15,766 bases of DNA from Susulua sp964590995 (lineage in GTDB: Bacteria; Omnitrophota; Gorgyraeia; Duberdicusellales; 4484-171). The translations under genes were made by a program, and so were the position numbers. Of this stretch, positions 6,033 through 13,797 are shown in pieces. The stretch is taken from the NCBI GenBank assembly GCA_964590995.1, contig CAZPYY010000020.1, positions 1-15,766 on the forward strand, in the 5' to 3' direction. The notes under the pieces are model-generated. The model was not told where the DNA came from. It did no database searches and saw only the letters and a list, made by a program, of their open reading frames with translations. The first letter of the stretch is position 1. Every line of letters starts with the position of its first letter.

Positions 6033-6938
6033 ATGTTTGATTTAATAATTATCGGTGCTGGCCCTGCGGGTATTACGGCTGCTGTCTATGCCGCTAGGAA
6101 ACAGATGAAAACTCTAGTTATCAGCGAAGATATCGGTGGCCAGGCAGCATGGAGCGGGGATATTGAAAATTATACTGGTTATCAGTTTATTAGTGGCCCA
6201 GAGTTAAGCATTAAATTCGAAGAGCATATGCGTAAATACGATGTTGAGGTAAAGGAGAACGAGAAGGTTGTCAAATTAGCCAAGAATGGTAGTACCTTTG
6301 TTGTTACTTCAAATAAAGCTGACTATGAAACGAGGACAATTATAATCGCCTCAGGTAAGCGTTCAAGAGAATTAAATGTGCCTGGTGAGAAGGAATTTAA
6401 GAATAAAGGCCTTACCTATTGCGCTACTTGCGATGGGCCTTTATTTGCCCAAAAAGAAGTAGCTGTTATTGGCGGAGGAAACTCTAGCTTAGATGCAGCT
6501 CTTCAATTAATGAATATTGCGAAAAAAGTTTATATTGTTAATATTAATCCTGAGCTCAAGGGTGATGCTGTGATGCTTGAGAAGGTTCGTGATAGTAATA
6601 AGGTAACAATTATAAACAACTCTCAAGTTACAGCGGTCTTAGGCGATAAGATGGTTAATGGCCTTACGATAAAGAAAGAGGGTAGCGAGAAGACCCTAGT
6701 TGTCGGAGGAGTCTTTGTTGAAATCGGCCTGAGCCCTAATTCGGAGTTTGCGAAAACTTTGGATAGGAATGAGTTCGGTGAAATTAAGGTTGATTCTCGT
6801 AACCAGACTAATATTCCCGGAGTTTTTGCTGCCGGAGATGTCACTGATGTTCCCGAGAAACAAATTGTAATTGCTTGCGGAGAAGGCTCAAAAGCCTGCC
6901 TTTCAGCATTTAAGTATTTAGCGACCCGCAAGTTCTAA
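6033..6938 (+). CDS. AhpF/thioredoxin reductase-like FAD oxidoreductase
   Basis: A 301-aa protein of low-Mr thioredoxin reductase length. It has the FAD Rossmann motif GAGPAG (residues 8-13), the redox-active C130-A-T-C133-DGP, the nucleotide motif GGGNSS (147-152) and the C-terminal FAD motif FAAGDVTDVPEKQ. After GGGNSS the sequence runs AALQLMNIAKKVYIVNINPEL, which lacks the basic HRR-type NADPH motif and resembles AhpF, so NADH use is likely. It lacks AhpF's N-terminal glutaredoxin-like domain. The separate glutaredoxin at 4739-4969 could fill that role. It should pass electrons from NAD(P)H to a thiol carrier, and so to a peroxidase or the arsenate reductase downstream. GGAAGAAAG precedes the ATG. 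Confidence 0.92.
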   Translation: MFDLIIIGAGPAGITAAVYAARKQMKTLVISEDIGGQAAWSGDIENYTGYQFISGPELSIKFEEHMRKYDVEVKENEKVVKLAKNGSTFVVTSNKADYETRTIIIASGKRSRELNVPGEKEFKNKGLTYCATCDGPLFAQKEVAVIGGGNSSLDAALQLMNIAKKVYIVNINPELKGDAVMLEKVRDSNKVTIINNSQVTAVLGDKMVNGLTIKKEGSEKTLVVGGVFVEIGLSPNSEFAKTLDRNEFGEIKVDSRNQTNIPGVFAAGDVTDVPEKQIVIACGEGSKACLSAFKYLATRKF

Positions 6939-6958
6939 GGCTCATTTAAAAGGTTATC

Positions 6959-7429
6959 GTGACAAAAATTACCGAAGATATAATCCACTTATTTCATAAG
7001 CAGGGATTTGTTATTGTCTCTACCCTGGATGCCGAAGGCAGCATTCACTGCTCGGCAAAGGGCATAGCCGGGATAGAGGCAGAGGGTAAGATTTATCTCA
7101 TTGACCTCTACCGAGGAAAAACTTTTAGTAATCTTAAACGAAATCCTACCATAAGTATTACCGCTGTAGATGAAGATGAGTTTAGCGGATTCACCATAAA
7201 GGGTAAAGCAAAGATTGTAGACCGGGAAGAGATAAAAGATCATATTATTACAAGCTGGGAAGATAAGGTTATCCAAAGAGTATCTAAGCGGGTAATCGGA
7301 GATATTAAAAAAGAAAGGAAGAGCCCTCATCACCCAGAAGCCATTTTCCCTCATCCCCAATATCTTATTGAAGTAGACGTAGATAGTGTGGTTGATTTGA
7401 CTCCCAAAAATCTGAAACCCAAGAAATAA
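6959..7429 (+). CDS. Pyridoxamine 5'-phosphate oxidase-fold flavin-binding protein
   Basis: A 156-aa protein starting at GTG, six bases after AAAGG. The split-barrel PNPOx fold is recognisable from the opening (LFHKQGFVIVSTLDAEGSIHCSAKG), the following strand pair (GKIYLIDLYRGKTFSNLKRNPTISIT) and the late strand PQYLIEVDVDSVVDLTP. Such proteins often bind FMN and reduce small electrophiles, but many act only as flavin-dependent reductases of unknown substrate. The sequence does not show true PdxH activity. It lies between the AhpF-like reductase and arsC with tiny gaps, so it belongs to the same operon, where a redox role is plausible. The specific function is not known. Confidence 0.8.
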   Translation: MTKITEDIIHLFHKQGFVIVSTLDAEGSIHCSAKGIAGIEAEGKIYLIDLYRGKTFSNLKRNPTISITAVDEDEFSGFTIKGKAKIVDREEIKDHIITSWEDKVIQRVSKRVIGDIKKERKSPHHPEAIFPHPQYLIEVDVDSVVDLTPKNLKPKK

Positions 7430-7435
7430 AAAGAT

Positions 7436-7846
7436 ATGAAGAGAGTATTATTTTTATGCACTGGGAATTCTTGTCGAAGCCAAATAGCTGAAGGTTTTTT
7501 GCGCCATTTAGGAGGAGATGATTTTGAAGTATGTAGTGCCGGGATTATGCCGATAGGAGTTAATTCTTTGGCTATCAAGGTCATGAATGAGGTCGGTATC
7601 AATATTGCATCCCAGAGCTCAAAGTCAATAAAAGAGTTTTTAGGCCAGCAATTTGACTGTCTTATTACCGTTTGTGATGATGCTAAAGGAGCTTGTCCGG
7701 TCTTTCCCGGAGAATGTAAGAGGTTGCATTGGAATTTAGATGATCCAGCCAAAGCTAGCGGCAGCGGTGAAGAAAGAATCATTGTCGTTAGAAGAATACG
7801 CGATCAGATAAAAAGCCATATCGAATTATTTTTGAAGGCGAGGTGA
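7436..7846 (+). CDS. arsC: Arsenate reductase, thioredoxin-coupled (LMW-PTP fold)
   Basis: A 136-aa protein of the low-molecular-weight phosphatase fold. The catalytic loop is C8-TGNSC-R (C8 nucleophile, R14, S15), followed by SQIAEGF. The two further redox cysteines, C80 and C87 (TVCDDAKGACP), match Cys82 and Cys89 of Staphylococcus aureus ArsC, so the full three-cysteine relay is present. It reduces arsenate to arsenite and is regenerated by thioredoxin or a similar dithiol. The Grx/AhpF-like pair nearby is a possible donor. Its stop codon ends two bases before the acr3 ATG, and the acr3 ribosome site lies within its last codons. Confidence 0.95.
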   Translation: MKRVLFLCTGNSCRSQIAEGFLRHLGGDDFEVCSAGIMPIGVNSLAIKVMNEVGINIASQSSKSIKEFLGQQFDCLITVCDDAKGACPVFPGECKRLHWNLDDPAKASGSGEERIIVVRRIRDQIKSHIELFLKAR

Positions 7847-7848
7847 AC

Positions 7849-8931
7849 ATGCAAGGGGTTATTCACGAAGAACGAAATTTAAGTTTTTTCGAAAAATATT
7901 TAACGATTTGGGTTATAGGCTGTATTGGTCTGGGTATTTTGCTTGGGAAACTATTCCCTCGAGCGGCTATTACTTTAGGTACGATTTCCATATATCAGGT
8001 CTCAATTCCGATAGCCATATGTCTTTTCTTCATGATGTACCCAATCATGGTCAAGATTGACTTTGCTGAAGTAATTAAAGCCGGGAAGACTCCGAAACCA
8101 GTATTGCTTACTTTATTCATAAATTGGTGCATTAAGCCATTTACTATGCTGGCTGTTGCAACTTTATTTTTAGGAGTACTTTTTAAAGGTTGGCTTCCGG
8201 GAATTGAGGTTATTAAGGGAGGAGGTCAGGTAGAGCTATACCGGTCGTATATTTCCGGATGTATTTTACTTGGTATTGCCCCTTGTACCGCAATGGTCCT
8301 TATTTGGGGGCATTTATCTAAAGGTAATGACGGCCACACTTTGGTTATGGTAGCTATAAACTCCTTAACAATGTTATTTCTCTATGCGCCATTAGGCAGT
8401 TGGTTATTAGGTGTGAACAAAATGTCTATACCTTGGCAGACAATTGTATTGTCAGTTGTAATCTATGTTGGGCTACCGCTTATTCTCGGGTATTATTCAA
8501 GAAGGGCGATTATTGCCAAAAAAGGTTTTAAGTGGTTTGAAGAAAAGTTTATTCACCGCCTAACTCCGGTATCTATCGGAGCGCTACTTATTACTTTAGT
8601 TCTTTTATTCGCATTCAAAGGAGATTTAATTATCAGCCAGCCGCAAATAATTGTATTAATTGCCATACCGCTTTTTATTCAAACCTGCCTAATTTTCGGA
8701 TTAGCCTATTTAATGGCCAAATGGCTAAAATTGCCATACCGCGATGCTGCTCCTTCTGCGCTTATCGGTGCAAGCAATCACTTTGAGGTTGCTATTGCAA
8801 CCTCAGCAATGCTTTATGGGTTATCATCAGGAGCGTCTTTGGCTACTGTAGTGGGTGTGTTGATTGAGGTGCCGGTTATGCTTATGTTAGTTAGAATATG
8901 CTTGAAAACTAAGCATATATTTGCTAAATAG
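7849..8931 (+). CDS. acr3: Arsenite efflux transporter Acr3
   Basis: A 360-aa integral membrane protein with about ten hydrophobic helices. The ATG at 7849 is preferred because GAGG at 7840-7843 sits five bases before it; an in-frame GTG at 7843 would add two residues and has no site. Acr3 landmarks are FFMMYPIMVKIDF, NWCIKPF, the conserved cysteine in GIAPCTAMVLIW (about residue 146, known to be essential in Acr3 proteins) and SNHFEVAIA. It exports arsenite from the cytoplasm using the proton gradient, disposing of the ArsC product. It closes the arsenic module and no ArsR gene accompanies it. A 106-base gap follows before the next gene start. Confidence 0.95.
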   Translation: MQGVIHEERNLSFFEKYLTIWVIGCIGLGILLGKLFPRAAITLGTISIYQVSIPIAICLFFMMYPIMVKIDFAEVIKAGKTPKPVLLTLFINWCIKPFTMLAVATLFLGVLFKGWLPGIEVIKGGGQVELYRSYISGCILLGIAPCTAMVLIWGHLSKGNDGHTLVMVAINSLTMLFLYAPLGSWLLGVNKMSIPWQTIVLSVVIYVGLPLILGYYSRRAIIAKKGFKWFEEKFIHRLTPVSIGALLITLVLLFAFKGDLIISQPQIIVLIAIPLFIQTCLIFGLAYLMAKWLKLPYRDAAPSALIGASNHFEVAIATSAMLYGLSSGASLATVVGVLIEVPVMLMLVRICLKTKHIFAK

Positions 8932-9037
8932 GTTTAGAGCTGGCTTGAGAAGATCTTGCTTGTGTTTCCTGGTAATAATGATAGAATACTTGGCTTCAGA
9001 AAAAACTAAATTAAACAGGGAAAAGGTCAGTAGAGCA

Positions 9038-9982
9038 ATGGATATCGGAATAGCTAAAGAAATAGGCGCCGCAGCCCTAGAACGCAGAGCGATTCTCTTG
9101 CCAAGAGAGATTAACAAATTAGCTGAGGCCGGACATCAGGTTTTTGTTGAGAAAGGCCTGGGAAAGGGCATATATATCAATGATTCTGAGTACAGACAAG
9201 CCGGGGCAGAGATAGTTAGTGAGAGAAGAAACGTTTTCAATAAATCTATAGTTGTAAAGTTAAAACCCCCGCTGCCGCAGGAATTTAGATTACTAAAGAA
9301 TAATGTATTGTTCAGCATGCTTCACGCTGAACAAAACCCAAAATATATAAAAGCCTTAAGAAAGAGCAATGTTAAAGCTATTGCTATGGAAATGATTCGA
9401 AACAGGAGCGGTGAGCGTCTTATCCAGTGCTCGGGTATGTCTGGTGAACAAGGCATGATTTATGCTTTTTATCTTGCCGAGAAGAGCCCCAGTGATTGTA
9501 ATGTCTTGGTTTTAGGGTATGGTGCTATTGCAACTGGGGCTTTGAGGGTTGCTTTTAGCTTAGGAGCCAAGGTTAAGATTTTAAGAAAGCAAGAGCACTC
9601 TTACGTAAAGCAATTTATTAAAGATAAAGATATTGTAGTTAACGGCATCCAGTGGCCTAAAGAAAAAAGAGAAAGAAGAGAATATCTTATCACAAAGGAG
9701 ATGTTTTCTCTCCTTAGCAGGGGTGCGGTAGTTTTGGATCTTTCTGTGGACTATCCTAATCCCATTGAACCTTGCCATCCTTCTTTGCTTAACGAACCAG
9801 TTTACGAAATCAACGGCATAAAATGTGTCAGTATATACGGTTATCCTAGATTGGCACCGATCTCCAGCTCTCGGCGATATTCAAAACAAGTATTGCCTAT
9901 CCTACTAAAAGTAGCATCTACCCCATTAAGAGAGCTCCCGAGGTCGATCAAGAACGCTATCATTGATCCTGATAAATACTGA
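9038..9982 (+). CDS. Alanine dehydrogenase/PNT-fold dehydrogenase, Ceo-like
   Basis: The frame is open from 8921, but the ATG at 9038 is chosen because homology begins there (MDIGIAKEIG). It gives 314 aa, close to the 313 aa of Lactococcus N5-(carboxyethyl)ornithine synthase; canonical alanine dehydrogenase is about 370. Visible landmarks are E15-R-R-A-I-L-L-P (substrate-binding region), K74 in VVKLKPP and H96 in FSMLHAEQNP (counterparts of catalytic K75 and H96 of alanine dehydrogenase), the Rossmann motif G160-Y-G-A-x4-G167, then DIVVNGIQWP and GAVVLDLSVDYPN. The enzyme probably does an NAD(P)H-linked reductive amination or amino acid-pyruvate condensation. Saccharopine dehydrogenase is another relative. 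It is six bases from the ATP-grasp gene, so the two are likely one pathway. AAAAGG lies 11 bases upstream, a weak spacing. Confidence 0.75.
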   Translation: MDIGIAKEIGAAALERRAILLPREINKLAEAGHQVFVEKGLGKGIYINDSEYRQAGAEIVSERRNVFNKSIVVKLKPPLPQEFRLLKNNVLFSMLHAEQNPKYIKALRKSNVKAIAMEMIRNRSGERLIQCSGMSGEQGMIYAFYLAEKSPSDCNVLVLGYGAIATGALRVAFSLGAKVKILRKQEHSYVKQFIKDKDIVVNGIQWPKEKRERREYLITKEMFSLLSRGAVVLDLSVDYPNPIEPCHPSLLNEPVYEINGIKCVSIYGYPRLAPISSSRRYSKQVLPILLKVASTPLRELPRSIKNAIIDPDKY

Positions 9983-9988
9983 ATTGTT

Positions 9989-11053
9989 ATGAAAAAAACT
10001 CTTTTAATCATAGGAGATAAAAGAACTAAGGGTCGTACCCTTGACCCTTCTTTTAATGCCTTTGTCAAAATCATTGAGAATTCCAAGGATAAGAGCCTAG
10101 AGGCGCATATCCTTAGTTATAAAGATGTATTCGAAGGCAATTTTCCTGAAGTTTCTGGTCCGGTTTTGAATATACTTTTATTTTTTCCTTATAACTACTG
10201 GGATAAAAATATAGAGGTATATCAAGGTGACTCCAAGGTCTATGGAGATAATTCGTTTGGCCGAGAATTTCGAAAGTATTTTGAAAAATTAGAGAAGACC
10301 ATAGGGAAAAAGTACCATGATAAGAGAATTGAGTACGTTAATCCTCCGGATAAGTCAATTCTGGATAGGGATAAAGAAGAAACTAAAAAGTTTTTCCGGC
10401 ACCACAATATCCCCACCCCAAAAAGTTTCAATGTAAAGAGTCTAAAAGACCTTCACCGGCTCGCCAAGCGGGGAATATCAGTATATATAAAACCAAGATT
10501 TGGCGCTATGGGTAAAGGTATTACCTATCTTAGCAATGGCTTGATGATTACAAACTTTTTATTCCAAAAGGGCGAAATTATTAGCCATCCCTATGATTAT
10601 CATTGGCGGTTTCATGAAGTCAAGGATAAGGATAAAGATAAGTTTTTAAAGATTCTGCTATCTCGGGGATTTATCTTTGAGGAAGCTATTGACCCCCCGA
10701 TACATAAAGGAAAGAGGTCTGATTTTCGGGTCTATTGCATCTATGGAAAGATATCTTATTATTATATCAGGTCTACACCGGCTGTTTCTCTGGTGACTAA
10801 TTGGTCACAAGGAGGCAAGATTGAACAAAAAAGAAAACTCTCCCAATATATATCTACTGCTAAATTAAATCAGGTTAAATCCTTGGCGCGAAAAGCTGCC
10901 AAAGAACTTAAATTGAATTATACCGGAGTGGATATCATCTTTTCCAAGGATTACAAAAAGATTTATGCCCTGGAAGCCCATTCATTCCCTGGCTATGAGC
11001 GGGGATTTAATTTGATGAATGATCTAGCCAAGAAGATTCTAAGGGCAAAATAG
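9989..11053 (+). CDS. ATP-grasp ligase (RimK/glutathione synthase-like)
   Basis: A 354-aa protein with an N-terminal pre-ATP-grasp domain (MKKTLLIIGDKRTKGRTLDPS) and the ATP-binding segment Y166-IKPRFGAMGKG, with K168 and the Gly-rich loop G172-G177. FIFEEAIDPP, SDFRVYCIYGKISYYYIRS and the metal-binding region GVDIIFSKDYKKIYALEAHSFPGYERGF follow. These ligases activate a carboxylate as an acyl phosphate and join it to an amine or thiol. At the Mg site the usual E-x-N reads E329-A-H331, a His for Asn change. The partner gene upstream would supply an amino acid derivative. Residues encoded at 10622-10642 form a K-D repeat from a hexanucleotide repeat. The substrate cannot be read from the sequence. 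Confidence 0.8.
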   Translation: MKKTLLIIGDKRTKGRTLDPSFNAFVKIIENSKDKSLEAHILSYKDVFEGNFPEVSGPVLNILLFFPYNYWDKNIEVYQGDSKVYGDNSFGREFRKYFEKLEKTIGKKYHDKRIEYVNPPDKSILDRDKEETKKFFRHHNIPTPKSFNVKSLKDLHRLAKRGISVYIKPRFGAMGKGITYLSNGLMITNFLFQKGEIISHPYDYHWRFHEVKDKDKDKFLKILLSRGFIFEEAIDPPIHKGKRSDFRVYCIYGKISYYYIRSTPAVSLVTNWSQGGKIEQKRKLSQYISTAKLNQVKSLARKAAKELKLNYTGVDIIFSKDYKKIYALEAHSFPGYERGFNLMNDLAKKILRAK

Positions 11054-11148
11054 CTTACCAATTTAATTGTGCGCCAATGTTAAATTCAAAAATATAATCC
11101 ACACGTCATAGGGTTTTCTAATTACGTTAAGTAGGTAATAATAATTAA
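11054..11148 (+). other. Spacer before the SGNH genes, with a possible -10 box
   Basis: A 95-base gap. It holds a TATAAT at 11093-11098 with no good -35 at 17 bases, and a 7-bp inverted repeat AATTTAA (11060-11066) / TTAAATT (11080-11086). Base composition becomes more AT-rich from here. A promoter for the next gene is likely, but weakly supported. Confidence 0.3.
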
Positions 11149-12318
11149 ATGAGCGTTGGCAATAAGGACAAGTCAAGACAGTTAACGCATATTTTTCTCA
11201 ACGGTACGCTTATCATTTTGGGTATTGTTGTAGGTTTGTGTTGTATTGAAGTTGGCCTTAGTCTGAGTGGGAAAATACTAATTAGTTGGCAGGGTTTTCA
11301 GTATCGCGCGATTTCCAAAAAATATCTTTCTCCTGTAAAAACAAGAAAAAGTTTTAAGATACTTTGCCTTGGCGACTCATCTACGTACGGCAGCGGTGTA
11401 CAAATACCTCATGGTTATCCATTTCAGTTGTCGAAATTACTAAACCAGCAATTTCCATCTTTTGAGGTAACTGTAATAAGTAGCGGGGGAACAAATACAT
11501 CCCAATTCGCTAACAGATACGAAGCATTTCTAAAAACTGACAATTATGATCTTATTATCTTTCAGGCAGGAGTTAATGATGTCCATAAGTTTAGCGAATG
11601 TAATATAAGTTTATATACAAAAGACTATAATTTACAATGGCTTGCCAATTCGAGACTATTTAGTTTCATAAAGATAATTATTGGCAATAAGAGAGCTCTG
11701 CCTGAACAAAGTGATTTTCGACAAGCTGTAAAGTATGGTATTGGAAAATATTTGTTTCTCGACAAAGCTTCTTTAAATAAATTATTTCGGTATAATCTTA
11801 GTAAAATATGCGCACTATCCAAAAAAAATAATGTCGCACTATGGGTAATGGATTACCATAGCTCTGGATGGATGTCTCCAGAAATTGTTTTATATAAGGT
11901 CTATAAGGAGCTAGGATTAGAAGTTATTCATCAAAAAAATGTATTTGACTATGCGCAGGGCATTCGGATAAGGGGAAGAGATGGTTGGCACCCAAATTGT
12001 TACGGGTACTTTATCATTGCGCGTTTGATACATAATAACATGATTGACCATGGAATAGTACAAAGGAAAAAATGTGATATATATTCAGAAATCGACATGA
12101 TACGTGACTATATTCAAAATAAAAAAGCTGGGTATCAATACCTTATAGATGATGGTTCAAAATTTGATGAAGAAAACTTTATTAAAACCTTAAAAAATAT
12201 AGGGATTATGCTTGATACATCAGATATTGACCTAGGACCGTTTAGAATAAAGGGGATTTTCGATTTTAATAAAAAATTGGGTAATAAACCGAAAATCCAT
12301 TGGTTTAGACAGTTTTGA
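11149..12318 (+). CDS. SGNH/GDSL-family hydrolase with N-terminal membrane anchor
   Basis: A 389-aa protein. Residues 15-40 form one hydrophobic segment (signal anchor), placing the catalytic domain outside the cytoplasmic membrane. SGNH blocks are intact: GDSST with nucleophile S77, the Gly at G113-G114 (SSGGTN), G141-V-N143-D in block III, and D278-G-W-H281 as the catalytic Asp-His pair. Such enzymes remove acyl groups from polysaccharides, glycans or lipids; the substrate here is unknown. No convincing ribosome site precedes the ATG, although the frame is supported by the domain. Codon use is more AT-rich than in the redox genes. It is followed by a second SGNH gene of similar architecture. 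The extra 100 residues after the catalytic His have no family I recognise. Confidence 0.8.
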   Translation: MSVGNKDKSRQLTHIFLNGTLIILGIVVGLCCIEVGLSLSGKILISWQGFQYRAISKKYLSPVKTRKSFKILCLGDSSTYGSGVQIPHGYPFQLSKLLNQQFPSFEVTVISSGGTNTSQFANRYEAFLKTDNYDLIIFQAGVNDVHKFSECNISLYTKDYNLQWLANSRLFSFIKIIIGNKRALPEQSDFRQAVKYGIGKYLFLDKASLNKLFRYNLSKICALSKKNNVALWVMDYHSSGWMSPEIVLYKVYKELGLEVIHQKNVFDYAQGIRIRGRDGWHPNCYGYFIIARLIHNNMIDHGIVQRKKCDIYSEIDMIRDYIQNKKAGYQYLIDDGSKFDEENFIKTLKNIGIMLDTSDIDLGPFRIKGIFDFNKKLGNKPKIHWFRQF

Positions 12319-12369
12319 GTAAGCCTCAAATCCTAACGGAATTTTATATATTGTAAAACCTGCATAGAA

Positions 12370-12380
12370 GGTCAGCCGAA
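12370..12380 (-). repeat. Inverted copy of the TTCGGCTGACC repeat
   Basis: GGTCAGCCGAA on the plus strand is the exact reverse complement of the 11-base core found at 14304-14314 and 15712-15722. It lies in the non-coding gap between the two SGNH genes. It is GC-rich against an AT-rich background. An 11-base match alone could be chance; the non-coding location of all three copies is what makes it notable. Confidence 0.4.
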
Positions 12381-12486
12381 GGTTACATTGGCTCGAGATA
12401 GTGTTAAAACTTTTACAAAAGATAAGTGATTATCAATAAACGAGTTATAGACATCTAGTGTGGAGAAGCATAATATTGCAATTGCC

Positions 12487-13617
12487 ATGAAATTAAAAAA
12501 AGATTTTAAGATTACAAAGTCAATTATAATAAGTATTCTAGGGGTATTTGCAGCGATTATCATAATTGAATTAATGTTTAAGATGAGTTCGGCACATAGG
12601 GTGTCTGGGGTGGTGTATGATGAAATATTGGGTTGGCGAGCTAAAAAGATTAATTATTGCCAAAAGAGATTCTTTAAGAAAACCTATTCGTTATGTACTA
12701 ATAGCAAAGGTTTTAGGGACAGAGAACATCATTTTGTAAAGAGTAAAAATACCGCAAGGATTATGTTTTTAGGGGATTCGTATACTTTCGGCTATCAGGT
12801 TTCCGATGATAAAATATTTACTATTCTTTTTGAAAAAATGATTACGGAAAATAAAATTGACAATAATAGATTCGATGTAATGAATGTTTCTGCTCCTGCA
12901 TGGGCCACCGATCAACAATTTTTGTATTTAAAACATGAAGGAATGAAATATAAACCCGACTATTTATTTTTAATGATAGCCCCTAATGATATTAGAGAAA
13001 GTTATGGAAAACAATTTTTCTTTCTTGATAATAAAGGGGTGCTGAAAGAAAAGAAAATAACCGTTGTGCCCTGGGGGGCTCGTTTTTGTTGGTTCCTTTC
13101 GAACAACTTTTGTACTTTTCAGTTTTTGCAGAAAAAAGTATTTAGCACCAACTACGGGAGTTTCGAAAATATTTTTGAATTTTTTCCTGTTGGTTGGGAT
13201 ATAAAAGGTTGTTCGGGATGGGATGAGCAGTTGTTTTTAGAACAAGTACCTAATGAAGTAAAAAAGGCGCGCGATTTGTTTAAAACACTTGTGTTAAGCA
13301 TAAATCAGCTATGCAGGAAGAATGATTGCAAATTGATTTTGGTAGTTCTCCCAACAAAGAGGGAATTTGATGGCCAGCTTGAGAGCGAGAAGAGGTATCA
13401 TCCGGGGTATATAGCTGAATATGTTAGCGTTATTGCCAGCGAATACGATATTCTTTTTTTAGATCTGTTCTCACTATTGAAAGAAGAAAAAAACCATTTA
13501 AGAATATTTATCGCTGGAAAATATCACTTTAACGATCATGGCCATAATTTTATTGCAGAAAAATTATATGATTTCTTTTTCCTGAAAACAGGAAATAAGG
13601 ACAGCCAAATGTTTTAA
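12487..13617 (+). CDS. SGNH-like hydrolase with N-terminal membrane anchor, Asp missing
   Basis: A 376-aa protein from the ATG at 12487; an in-frame GTG at 12460 would add nine residues, and neither has a clear ribosome site. Residues 11-31 are hydrophobic (signal anchor). The pattern DEILGWRAK ... CTNSKGFRDRE ... RIMFLGDSYTFGY is typical of a large group of anchored SGNH proteins, with nucleophile S98. Block III is APND instead of GxND. The C-terminal catalytic region reads AGKYHFNDHGHNF with H347, but the Asp expected two or three residues before it is replaced by Lys or Gly. It may therefore be weakened, use another acid, or be non-catalytic. It likely acts on acylated envelope polymers with the preceding gene. 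The fold assignment is good and activity is uncertain. Confidence 0.78.
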   Translation: MKLKKDFKITKSIIISILGVFAAIIIIELMFKMSSAHRVSGVVYDEILGWRAKKINYCQKRFFKKTYSLCTNSKGFRDREHHFVKSKNTARIMFLGDSYTFGYQVSDDKIFTILFEKMITENKIDNNRFDVMNVSAPAWATDQQFLYLKHEGMKYKPDYLFLMIAPNDIRESYGKQFFFLDNKGVLKEKKITVVPWGARFCWFLSNNFCTFQFLQKKVFSTNYGSFENIFEFFPVGWDIKGCSGWDEQLFLEQVPNEVKKARDLFKTLVLSINQLCRKNDCKLILVVLPTKREFDGQLESEKRYHPGYIAEYVSVIASEYDILFLDLFSLLKEEKNHLRIFIAGKYHFNDHGHNFIAEKLYDFFFLKTGNKDSQMF

Positions 13618-13675
13618 TATAGACTTTAGGCATAATGTATTTATAACTCCTTGATTTTATTTAAGATTTAAAGAA

Positions 13676-13760
13676 TTTTGGGCTCCAAAAAAGAAAAAAT
13701 TAAAAGCGAAGCGTCAGAGGACACGGAGTACCCATAGGGTAAAAAAATTTTCTTTTGGGC
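13676..13760 (+). repeat. Structured intergenic segment with nested inverted repeats
   Basis: A stretch bounded by TTTTGGGC at 13676-13683 and 13753-13760. Inside, an A-rich arm at 13685-13701 pairs imperfectly with AATTTTCTTTTGG at 13746-13758, enclosing a perfect small hairpin TACCC-ATA-GGGTA at 13729-13741. It lies in the 180-base gap before the hemerythrin gene. It could be a small dispersed repeat, a weak terminator for the SGNH gene or a leader structure. No clear promoter was seen. Confidence 0.4.
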
Positions 13761-13797
13761 GATTTTGATTACTTAAAGAAAGAAAGGAGGTAAGATC

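Noticed and set aside
8921..9037. Upstream extension of the dehydrogenase (39 extra codons)
   Set aside because: It overlaps the end of acr3, carries no homology to the family, and makes the protein longer than its best relatives; the ATG at 9038 begins the conserved domain.
12131..12142. GGTATCAATACC palindrome resembling the Rrf2 dyad
   Set aside because: It lies inside the SGNH coding sequence, its half-sites are spaced differently, and it lacks the AAATGATACC arm.
12421..12435. Fur-box-like GATAA-GTGA-TTATC
   Set aside because: It matches only part of the 19-base Fur consensus, and such AT-rich palindromes are common in this composition.
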